From: Nitrospirae bacterium GWC2_56_14
GTDB lineage: Bacteria > Nitrospirota > UBA9217
Assembly (NCBI GenBank): GCA_001803705.1
Contig: MHDY01000210.1
Coordinates: forward strand, 658 to 10,748
Direction: 5' to 3'
Length of the DNA: 10,091 bases
Below the pieces are notes generated by a model. It was not told where the DNA came from, did no database searches, and was given only the letters and a program-made list of their open reading frames with translations. The stretch's first letter is position 1. Every line of letters begins with the position of its first letter. The position numbers and the translations under genes were made by a program. Below, one piece after another: positions 1 to 5,495 of the stretch.

Positions 1-662
1 TTGATGCCGACGGTCGTCGTCGCTTCGGCCAGCGTAAGGTCGCGCGGGCCGAGCAGGTTGGCGGTCGACGTACCGGCATTATCCCGTCGCTTCAGAAGAC
101 GTTCGGCTGCGAAGGCCGCGATGTCTCTGGTGGCGATCATGGGCATTCTGAGGTCGCCCCGGACCGCGCTGCCGTTGATGCCCTTTGTTCTGATCAACTC
201 GATTCCCCCGAGCAGGTTTTCCATGAAGTATGCCGCACGCAGGTGCAGCACATTAAGCCCCTTGATCCGGTTCAGCCGTTCTTCCAGACGATGCAGCCCC
301 GTGATCGGTCCGGTGCCGGAGGTCAGCTCTCCCCCGACGCTGGACAGGTTGACCACCCGCGTGATCTTTGCATCCTGCAGCGCCTTTGCAATGCTCTCCC
401 CGACCTTGTCGGCATAGGACAGGAAGTTCCCGGCCGTGTAATTCGGCGGGATCAGGGTGAACACCGCATCAGCTCCGGTGAAGGCCTGGGTGAGAAACTC
501 CGTGTCCAGGATATCGCCGGCAAAGGCTTCCGCATATTTTCCCACGAGCGGCCGCAAGCGATCTTCCGATCGTGCGACCATCCGCACTTTTTCCCCCTGT
601 GCCGCAAGCGTCTCGACGATCTTTTTGCCTACCTTGCCAGTGGCTCCCAAAATGGTATACAT
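1..662 (-). CDS. NmrA/SDR-family NAD(P)-binding protein, 5' portion (runs off left edge)
   Basis: About 220 residues are visible, reading leftwards from an ATG at 662-660; the 3' end lies outside the window. The start is well supported: a strong Shine-Dalgarno (AAAGGAGG) sits 5 bases upstream. The N-terminus reads MYTILGATGKVGKK, the glycine-rich Rossmann motif GATGxxG of atypical short-chain dehydrogenases. Further on are a DAVFTLIPPNY segment and VVNLSSVGGE, as in the NmrA / NAD(P)H-binding (YtfG/QorB-like) group, followed by LHRLEERL and LRAAYFMENLL, also typical of it. These proteins bind NAD(P)H and act as redox sensors or reductases; the substrate cannot be read from the sequence. The classical Tyr-x-x-x-Lys pair is not evident, which suits NmrA-like proteins. 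The frame is open throughout with no frameshift. Family assignment is confident; exact function is unknown. Confidence 0.85.
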   Translation of the reverse strand, partial: MYTILGATGKVGKKIVETLAAQGEKVRMVARSEDRLRPLVGKYAEAFAGDILDTEFLTQAFTGADAVFTLIPPNYTAGNFLSYADKVGESIAKALQDAKITRVVNLSSVGGELTSGTGPITGLHRLEERLNRIKGLNVLHLRAAYFMENLLGGIELIRTKGINGSAVRGDLRMPMIATRDIAAFAAERLLKRRDNAGTSTANLLGPRDLTLAEATTTVGI

Positions 663-752
663 GACATCCTCCTTTGGCGCCTGAATTCCTTAGCAGTTCA
701 ATCAGGACCCTAATGCTCTCTATTAATTCAAAGTTAGCACCGCAGCCGGGGG

Positions 753-1232
753 ATGTCAACGGGTTATGGTACGACCGGCCGGAAAAAAACAGGGGTAGCA
801 ACTTCCCTGTCGGACGATTTTGGCCGAGAAATACCTCTGGTTCGGCTAAACCCCCATTACCCCAAAATCGACCGGCTGCAAATACAACGGGAGCATGTCG
901 AGGACCAGATCGATTCGGCAAGTAAGGTCGCGTCAAAAAAGAGGACGATAAAACCGCTGGAAGATACGGTCCGCGCGCTGATCCGAAAAACCATCAGGCT
1001 GAATCGGCAGCGGGAAGCCCTTCTTGCAACAAGCGCGGGAGAATTGAACAGACAGGGAGTCGACGCGGTACAATCCTGCAGAAGCAATAAGCGTTTCCGG
1101 TCAGCCCTCAGTTGGTCCCTCGGCGTTGCTCCCACATGCACCAGCACGCCGGATACGCGGGACAACCATAATTCCACCGGCACGGCAGTCTGGAATCGGC
1201 TGCTTTCGCCCTCACGGACAGCGGCCAGCTGA
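753..1232 (+). pseudogene. Coding-like frame with a charged helical segment, probable gene remnant
   Basis: An open frame of 159 codons from an ATG with no usable ribosome-binding site. Only roughly residues 20-107 (about 810-1073) look like protein: a charged, helix-prone stretch containing LNPHYPKIDRLQIQREHVED and RALIRKTIRLNRQREALL. Codon use there resembles real genes. The part after about 1076 is low in hydrophobics, rich in Ser/Thr/Asn and unconvincing. The NPHYPKIDRLQIQ stretch faintly recalls the coiled coil of Wzz/GumC-type polysaccharide co-polymerases, where a P-K/R-V-x-x-L-x-x-Q pattern precedes the heptads. That is a weak resemblance by eye, not an identification. It could be the 5' part of the same decayed locus as the frame at 1172-1555. 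Alternatively it may be non-coding. Confidence 0.28.
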
Positions 1233-1555
1233 TCCTGCATGGAAGCTATCGCAGCAACGAATTAGTGCCGAATCGCAAACGGGCCGGCCGCTTCTTTGAG
1301 CAGGACAGTGTACGGGCCGGAGGCAGGGTACGGTTTGGAAGCTCAGACCTGAACTTCTGTCTTGAAGGCATGTATGTTGACGAACAGCGGCAAGGAGCGC
1401 GCCATTCCGATAGAAAGGTCCAATATGGCGCAGGCGCGGAGCATCGGATCGGTGACGACCTCTGGCTCGTCGTTGCGGTCAGGAGTGATAAATACAATAG
1501 CGAAGGGAATCATTTAGCTCTGCTGGGCAGTCTCAAGTGGGCTTATTCTCCCTGA
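1172..1555 (+). pseudogene. C-terminal fragment of a beta-barrel-like outer membrane protein, start missing
   Basis: The frame is open from just after a stop at 1169-1171 to the TGA at 1553-1555. The only early start-like codon is a GTG at 1265 without a Shine-Dalgarno, yet protein-like sequence (LTDSGQLILHGSYRSNELV) continues upstream of it in the same frame, so the GTG is unlikely to be a true start. The encoded stretch alternates polar and hydrophobic residues in short strands: VRAGGRVRFGSSDLNFCLEG, then VQYGAGAEHRIGDDLWLVVA, then a final strand LALLGSLKWAYSP. This looks like the closing strands of an outer membrane barrel. In-frame stops at 1088-1090 and 1169-1171 cut it off from anything upstream. 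I read it as the 3' relic of a decayed gene. The family was not recognised. Confidence 0.42.
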
Positions 1556-1702
1556 CCGGCAATGAAGTTTATTAGTGAGCAACCGGGCCTTGGATCTGCC
1601 TCATGCCTTCACTGAGGTCGCTCGGTGAGGGGAATTCCTCGAAGCGCTTAACCCTGCGATATATTATCTTCTGCTGAATTCAACGGCGAAAACCATTCGT
1701 CC
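1556..1702. other. Short spacer between convergent reading frames
   Basis: No gene seen. The spacer lies between the 3' end of the barrel-like remnant on the plus strand and the 3' end of the envelope-protein gene on the minus strand. It contains a modest hairpin (arms 1609-1616 and 1621-1628, one G-T wobble, 4-base loop) without a following T-run on either strand, so I do not call a terminator. Confidence 0.4.
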
Positions 1703-2908
1703 CTACCCACCCTGCCCGAACTGCATCTCAAGCCCGAACATGATCCCCGGCACCGCATTGAACCGGCGGTCACGCGGGAACCGCACCTGCGGCGTAATGT
1801 CGAAGTACATCCAGTCGCGCCAGAAGCGCTGGCGATAGCGGGTAGCGACCACGACTTCCTGTAGAACATCGTGGGCGCCTGTCTGGAAGCTGGCCCCCGC
1901 GTTGTAGCTCAGGGCGCTGGTCGTGCTGAGAGGCTGGGACAGCGAGAAGACCAGTCCGTAATAATAGCCCGGCAGCTTTTCGAACCAGCTGCCGTTCAGG
2001 GAAGCGCGGAAAAAGAACGCCTCGCCCAGCGGTCGTTCGAGGTCCACCGTGGTCGAAGAGGACCACTTCGTATCCGTCCAATAGGGGAATTCCTGGGTAA
2101 ACCGCAGGTCCCAGTTGTCCAGGCGAGAGAGCCTCCGGTAGTGGGGACGGGCGAACGAGACCACGTGCCCGTTGCGGTAGCGGATCCCGATCTTGGCGTT
2201 GATGTTGTATCGCTCACTTGATCGGATCAGATAACCGAGGGCAGCGGAGGTATTCCGCCTGGTATTCTCGACAGGCGCCGGCGAAGCGAGCAGGCCTTGC
2301 CCTAACTGGTTCTGGTCGTCCTCATTGGGGTCTCCGGCGATGATCAGGTTCGCCTTGTTCTTCAGCTGGGGCAGGATCAAGACCAACTTCACCCTGGTCT
2401 TGAAGGTCCAGTGGGCGTGGTTTTCGATAAAACCTTCATACCGGACGACCGCGCGCGTCTCGTTCTCCTCTACGGCGTAGCGCGGATCGTAAAAAAATGA
2501 ATCAAGCCACCGGGATGATTGGAGAAGGTTTTTCGTTATATCGGCCTGGAGGGTATCTAAAAAAGTCGGTCCCGCCGGCCCCAGCCGGACCGGATCCTCC
2601 TGCTTGAACGGCACGGGGGAAGATTTTTCCTGTTCACGGGTCGAGGTCGTTGCCGAGGTCAGCGAGGGTACGCCGGTCAGGGGGAACGGCGCCGTATCCA
2701 ATGCATTGTCGGATGTTTCGGCAGATGCCGGGAGCGTCAAAGCACAGGAGATGGCCAGGACCATCCCGATGGACAGCATGAACGAACGAAAGGGTGGATA
2801 TGAGCGGAAAGGTTTCAGCACTTCCTCCGGATTCTCAGGCAGCAGGCTCCTCACCGTATCGATCCATCGCTGTTCTGATAATTTGTTGCTGGATTTCGCG
2901 TGGTCCAT
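1703..2908 (-). CDS. Exported beta-rich envelope protein of unknown function
   Basis: 401 residues from the furthest possible ATG; an in-frame TGA lies a few codons upstream. A hydrophobic stretch at residues 44-63 (MLSIGMVLAISCALTLPASA) ending in ASA before E64 is a good Sec signal peptide with a signal-peptidase-I site. Met44 alone would give a signal with no positive n-region, whereas the Lys/Arg residues just before it (LKPFRSYPPFRSF) would supply one, so the true start is probably upstream of Met44. No Shine-Dalgarno is clear at either ATG. After a Ser/Thr/Pro-rich linker (about 65-110) comes RWLDSFFYDPRYA. From there to the end, amphipathic strands dominate (ARPHYRRLSRLDNWDLRFTQ, then FFFRASLNGSWFEKL), with a near-terminal FGLEMQF. 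This suggests an outer membrane barrel. It stands alone on its strand, with a hairpin terminator region upstream. I do not recognise a named family. Confidence 0.75.
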   Translation of the reverse strand: MDHAKSSNKLSEQRWIDTVRSLLPENPEEVLKPFRSYPPFRSFMLSIGMVLAISCALTLPASAETSDNALDTAPFPLTGVPSLTSATTSTREQEKSSPVPFKQEDPVRLGPAGPTFLDTLQADITKNLLQSSRWLDSFFYDPRYAVEENETRAVVRYEGFIENHAHWTFKTRVKLVLILPQLKNKANLIIAGDPNEDDQNQLGQGLLASPAPVENTRRNTSAALGYLIRSSERYNINAKIGIRYRNGHVVSFARPHYRRLSRLDNWDLRFTQEFPYWTDTKWSSSTTVDLERPLGEAFFFRASLNGSWFEKLPGYYYGLVFSLSQPLSTTSALSYNAGASFQTGAHDVLQEVVVATRYRQRFWRDWMYFDITPQVRFPRDRRFNAVPGIMFGLEMQFGQGG

Positions 2909-2967
2909 GAAAGGTCATGATTGAATCACCGCCGCACTGCGGTTTTCGGGAACGATACCGTCAGCCA

Positions 2968-3001
2968 ACAAAGGACCGGGACAGCGGCCCCGGCCCTTTG
3001 T
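2968..3001 (-). terminator. Strong hairpin downstream of the ferritin-like gene, probable terminator
   Basis: Two 13-base arms, 2968-2980 and 2989-3001, pair at 12 of 13 positions (one A-C mismatch) around an 8-base loop; the core is ACAAAGG plus CCGGG. It begins about 30 bases past the stop of the minus-strand gene at 3033-3458. Read on the minus strand it ends in TTTGTT, a weak U-tract. The arms are A/T-rich at their base, so it might work in both directions. It separates the PilZ/ferritin unit from the envelope-protein gene. Confidence 0.6.
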
Positions 3002-3032
3002 GTAAAGCTAAACGGAGTGAGGATTCTTCCGG

Positions 3033-3458
3033 TTACCGCCCCAGGAGCGTGGTGAACTTGTCGTGATGGTCTTCCTCGTCCGCCAGGATCTGTTCGAAGA
3101 GCAGCCGTGTCGTGCTGTCGCCTTCGGCCTGCGCCAGTTTGATGATCTCCTTGTAGAGTTCGATGGCTTCTTCTTCCGCCTTGGCGTCGGCTTCGAGCAT
3201 TTCCGTGATACTGCCGCCGACCTTGATGGGGTCCGGCTTGGTGGTGGGGACGACGTCGAAATAGAAGATCCGCTCAGCGATCTTTTCGGCGTGTTTCATT
3301 TCGGAAATGGCGACCTCTTCGAAGACATCGGCGATCTCGGCCGAGTTCAGGCCCTTGGCCATGACATGCTGCCACATATACTGCACCGTGACCTGGATCT
3401 CCCGGGCGATTGCCTTGTTCATCAGGTCCGTCAGTTTGCTGCTTGCTTTTTGTACCAT
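3033..3458 (-). CDS. Bacterioferritin-like diiron ferritin (short form)
   Basis: 141 residues, ATG at 3458-3456 preceded by AAAGGAG at good spacing. This is a four-helix ferritin-like protein expected to oxidise Fe(II) and store or detoxify iron in the cytoplasm. The ferroxidase ligands can be placed by spacing against E. coli bacterioferritin (offset +2 or so): Glu20, Glu53, His56 (in SEMKHAE), Glu96, Glu129 and His132 (in EEDHH), with Tyr27 at the conserved Tyr position. Met54 falls where bacterioferritin has its haem-ligating Met52. The chain is shorter than classical bacterioferritin (about 158), lacking most of the C-terminal short helix, so cage assembly is not assured. A smaller oligomeric ferritin-like protein is the alternative. 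It lies 49 bases downstream of the PilZ gene on the same strand and may be co-transcribed; a weak TTAACA box in the gap could be its own promoter element. Confidence 0.88.
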   Translation of the reverse strand: MVQKASSKLTDLMNKAIAREIQVTVQYMWQHVMAKGLNSAEIADVFEEVAISEMKHAEKIAERIFYFDVVPTTKPDPIKVGGSITEMLEADAKAEEEAIELYKEIIKLAQAEGDSTTRLLFEQILADEEDHHDKFTTLLGR

Positions 3459-3507
3459 TGTGCATCTCCTTTCGTTGTTGTATTAATGTTGTCTTATGCC
3501 GGTATTG

Positions 3508-3906
3508 TTAAAGGCGCTTGATGCCCCGGTGTTCGTTAAACTGCTCCTCTGCCCTGTCCGGGTCATCGGCGTTGTTCAGAATGAGCTGGCGCAGATGCTG
3601 ATACCCTTCGAGTTCTATCTCGATGAATTCCACGGCCAGTTCGCCCGGCTTTGACCGGACGATCCTTCCGTCAGCCTCGATCTGCGCCTGGTGACCGGCT
3701 GCCTGGAGATGGATGCTGGCCCTGCAGGAAGTTCCGGGAAGCGGCCTCCCGCTGTCCGCCCGATCCAGTCCGGTGAGATGGAGACCGCTCATGCTGACAT
3801 CGATGCCGGTTTTGGCATGGAGCGACCAATCGCCGGCATTGATAACCACCTCGGTATTAAAGGGAACCCTCACAAAACCCCGACGTTCATCGTGCTGTAC
3901 GGTCAT
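3508..3906 (-). CDS. PilZ-domain protein, predicted c-di-GMP binding
   Basis: 132 residues from the ATG at 3906-3904. Both PilZ signature motifs are present near the N-terminus: RRGFVRVPF (the RxxxR motif) and DVSMSG (the D/NxSxxG motif), about 25 residues apart, which is the arrangement that grips cyclic di-GMP. The rest is a beta-rich PilZ barrel (IEADGRIVRSKPGELAVEF) followed by a C-terminal helix (LRQLILNN) and a charged tail. No other domain is attached, so this is a stand-alone PilZ receiver or adaptor. The frame is open much further upstream (to 4197), but that extension is rejected: a promoter with its -10 box at 3935-3940 would start transcription near 3928, and GAGGG lies 7 or so bases before the 3906 ATG. 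The ATG at 3924 has no Shine-Dalgarno and sits almost on the expected transcript start. The target process is unknown. Confidence 0.87.
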   Translation of the reverse strand: MTVQHDERRGFVRVPFNTEVVINAGDWSLHAKTGIDVSMSGLHLTGLDRADSGRPLPGTSCRASIHLQAAGHQAQIEADGRIVRSKPGELAVEFIEIELEGYQHLRQLILNNADDPDRAEEQFNEHRGIKRL

Positions 3907-3934
3907 GGTGTGCCCTCGCTTCATGATCAATTTA

Positions 3935-3963
3935 AGTATACCAGCTTGCTCCCGTTTCAGCAA
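3935..3963 (-). promoter_or_regulatory. Sigma-70-type promoter for the PilZ gene
   Basis: On the minus strand a -35 box TTGCTG (3963-3958) and a -10 box TATACT (3940-3935, five of six matches to consensus) are separated by exactly 17 bases. The predicted transcript starts near 3928, leaving a leader of about 20 bases with a Shine-Dalgarno before the ATG at 3906. This is assigned by eye; no regulator site is obvious. Confidence 0.6.
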
Positions 3964-4133
3964 TGATGAATACAGCTCATGAGTCTTTCCATAAATGCGG
4001 TTCTGAGGTGAAAAACCAGATCGCTGACGCAGGCGCATTCGTTTTTTTTCAATGACTTTGCCTGACTTGTTCCCTGTCCAGGGTTTGTTTCCTGGGAGCG
4101 GCAGAGGCTGCGCTGAGGCAAGCCACGTTTTGT
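3964..4133. other. Divergent intergenic region between PilZ and cyclophilin promoters
   Basis: Together with the two promoters this makes a gene-free stretch of about 330 bases (3907-4235). It contains an A/T-rich run of eight T near 4050 and a small hairpin-capable CCAGG...CCTGG motif near 4078-4095. The open minus-strand frame running through it has no ribosome-binding site or domain-like sequence. I see no operator that I can name. Confidence 0.4.
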
Positions 4134-4162
4134 TTGACAACCTTCCGGGATTCTGGTAAAAC
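4134..4162 (+). promoter_or_regulatory. Sigma-70-type promoter for the cyclophilin genes
   Basis: A perfect -35 consensus TTGACA (4134-4139) is followed after 17 bases by TAAAAC (4157-4162, four of six matches to the -10 consensus). Transcription would start near 4169, giving a leader of about 67 bases before the ATG at 4236. No other TTGACA-like box with correct spacing is seen closer to the gene. Confidence 0.62.
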
Positions 4163-4235
4163 TGTATCTCGTATCGAGCGGGTATTTTGCCGTACAATCA
4201 GGCGATTACCATACTTTTAAGGAGGCTTGTAACAC

Positions 4236-4835
4236 ATGAAAAACATCCTTACCGCATTCATCGTTGCTATTGTCGTGCTCAGCGTGACGCCGGGATTCGC
4301 CCAGCAGGCGCCGAAGGCCGCTACGCCGCAGGAGATCAAGAAGATGTCGACGACCACGGCGGTCCTCGATACCAAATTCGGCAAGATCACCTTGAAGTTC
4401 TTTCCGGACGTTGCTCCGGGGCATGTGAAGAACTTCATCGACCTTGCCAAAAAAGGCGTCTACAATAAGACCGTGTTCCACCGCGTGATCCCCGGTTTCA
4501 TGATACAGGGAGGCGACCCCATCTCCAAGGACCCTGCCAAGCGCCGGGCCTATGGCACCAGCGGGCCGGGATATACCATTCCCGCCGAGTTCAGCGACCG
4601 GCCGCACAAGCGGGGCACGCTTTCCATGGCGAGGACGAACGATCCCAACAGCGCGGGCTCGCAGTTCTTTATCTGTGTTGCCGACGCCCCGTTCCTGAAC
4701 AAACAATATACCGTATTTGGTGAGGTGGTGAGCGGCATAGAGGTCGTGGACAAGATCGTTGCGCAGCCGCGCGACGCGAACGACAACCCCAATGAGCGCA
4801 TCGAGATCAAGGTGAAGATCGTGGAAGGAAAATGA
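4236..4835 (+). CDS. Exported cyclophilin-type peptidylprolyl cis-trans isomerase
   Basis: 199 residues. An AAGGAGG Shine-Dalgarno lies 10 bases before the ATG. Residues 1-22 form a Sec signal peptide (MKNILTAFIVAIVVLSVTPGFA, cut before QQ), so the enzyme should act in the periplasm, like E. coli PpiA. The cyclophilin domain spans about 43-199. Active-site residues by comparison with human cyclophilin A are Arg83, Phe88, Met89 and Gln91 (FHRVIPGFMIQGGD), and Gln143 and Phe145 (GSQFFI). The position of the cyclosporin-contacting Trp121 is Phe153 and that of His126 is Tyr158, as commonly seen in bacterial cyclophilins with low drug sensitivity. It catalyses proline isomerisation during folding of exported proteins. 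A close paralogue follows after 70 bases on the same strand, with which it likely shares the promoter at 4134-4162. The short insertion KRRAYGTSG distinguishes it from that paralogue. Confidence 0.93.
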   Translation: MKNILTAFIVAIVVLSVTPGFAQQAPKAATPQEIKKMSTTTAVLDTKFGKITLKFFPDVAPGHVKNFIDLAKKGVYNKTVFHRVIPGFMIQGGDPISKDPAKRRAYGTSGPGYTIPAEFSDRPHKRGTLSMARTNDPNSAGSQFFICVADAPFLNKQYTVFGEVVSGIEVVDKIVAQPRDANDNPNERIEIKVKIVEGK

Positions 4836-4836
4836 T

Positions 4837-4871
4837 CCAATTGCGGAATTCGGATTTCGGATTGCGGATTG
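4837..4871 (+). repeat. Five-unit degenerate 7-base tandem array
   Basis: Five abutting heptamers fill most of the 70-base gap between the two cyclophilin genes. The last four share CGGA at the start and TT near the end (for example CGGATTT, CGGATTG); the first unit, CCAATTG, is more diverged. The array ends 15 or so bases before the Shine-Dalgarno (GAGGAG) of the second gene. It has no evident coding value. The form recalls the short tandemly repeated repetitive (STRR) heptamers described in filamentous cyanobacteria, though the sequence differs and no relationship is implied. Confidence 0.7.
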
Positions 4872-4905
4872 AAGGGCGCAGTAAAATAATGAGGAGATAG
4901 CGATC

Positions 4906-5391
4906 ATGGCGGATACAAAGGCAGTGCTGGAGACCAAATTCGGGAACATCACCTTGAAATTCTTTCCCGATGTTGCACCGGGACATGTAAAGAACTTCGT
5001 TGATCTGGCTACCAAGGGATTCTACGACAACACCACGTTCCACCGGGTGATCCCCGGTTTCATGATCCAGGGCGGCGACCCGAACTCGAAGGACGCGAAC
5101 AAAAGCAAGCACGGCACCGGCGGACCCGGCTACATGATCAAGGCCGAGTTCAATGCGCGGCCGCACAAACGGGGGACCCTTTCCATGGCGCGGGCTGCCA
5201 GTCCGGACAGCGCCGGCTCGCAGTTCTTCATCTGCGTAAAGGATTCATCGTTCCTGGACCGTCAGTACACGGTCTTCGGCGAAGTGGAGAGCGGGCTCGA
5301 GGTAGTGGACAAGATCGTTGCCGTTCCCCGCGATGGCAATGACAATCCGAACGAGCGTGTTGAGATGAAGGTGAAGATCGTAGAAGCGTAA
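4906..5391 (+). CDS. Cytoplasmic cyclophilin-type peptidylprolyl isomerase (PpiB-like)
   Basis: 161 residues with no signal peptide, so the protein should stay in the cytoplasm, as E. coli PpiB does. GAGGAG lies 9 bases before the ATG. The chain is a single cyclophilin domain. Expected catalytic positions are Arg47, Phe52, Met53, Gln55 (FHRVIPGFMIQGGD), Gln106 and Phe108 (GSQFFI), with Phe116 replacing the cyclosporin-contacting tryptophan and Tyr121 replacing the histidine. By eye it is about three-quarters identical to the exported cyclophilin just upstream, including the shared ends DNPNER and KVKIVE, so the pair probably arose by tandem duplication with gain or loss of the export signal. 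It catalyses proline isomerisation in newly made cytosolic proteins. A strand-switching repeat array follows it immediately. Confidence 0.93.
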   Translation: MADTKAVLETKFGNITLKFFPDVAPGHVKNFVDLATKGFYDNTTFHRVIPGFMIQGGDPNSKDANKSKHGTGGPGYMIKAEFNARPHKRGTLSMARAASPDSAGSQFFICVKDSSFLDRQYTVFGEVESGLEVVDKIVAVPRDGNDNPNERVEMKVKIVEA

Positions 5392-5394
5392 AAT

Positions 5395-5476
5395 CAGGGT
5401 CCAGGGGCCAGGTTTCAGGGTCCAGGTTTCAGGATTTTGAAGTCCAGGACCCTGGCTACTGGACCCTGGCCCCCTG
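5395..5476. repeat. 7-base tandem array that switches strand and can form a hairpin
   Basis: Six consecutive heptamers starting with CAGG (two CAGGGTC, two CAGGTTT, one CAGGGGC, one CAGGATT) run from 5395 to 5436. After an 11-base junction the same unit appears in reverse complement: GACCCTG (5448-5454), GCTACTG, GACCCTG (5462-5468), then GCCCCCTG. The two halves can pair, with CAGGGTCCAG at 5395-5404 matching CTGGACCCTG at 5459-5468 perfectly. It sits in the spacer between the second cyclophilin gene and argG, starting 3 bases after the stop codon and ending 9 bases before the argG Shine-Dalgarno. It has no T-run, so it is not a textbook terminator, but as RNA it would fold and could affect read-through or argG translation. 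Confidence 0.72.
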
Positions 5477-5495
5477 TATTATTCGGAGAATTTTA

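Noticed and set aside
469..936. Minus-strand open frame overlapping the start of the NmrA-like gene
   Set aside because: It is out of frame with the well-supported NmrA-like reading from 662, which has a strong Shine-Dalgarno and the GATGxxG motif.
857..1240. Minus-strand open frame of 127 codons in the gene-poor stretch
   Set aside because: Cys/Ser/Arg-rich composition typical of antisense noise; no start signal.
1609..1628. Hairpin between the barrel remnant and the envelope-protein gene as a terminator
   Set aside because: Stem of only 8 pairs with one wobble and no T-run on either strand.
4206..5015. 269-codon open frame on the minus strand across both cyclophilin genes
   Set aside because: It is antisense to two clear enzymes with active-site motifs, ribosome-binding sites and a promoter. 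It crosses the 7-base repeat array and shows no domain.
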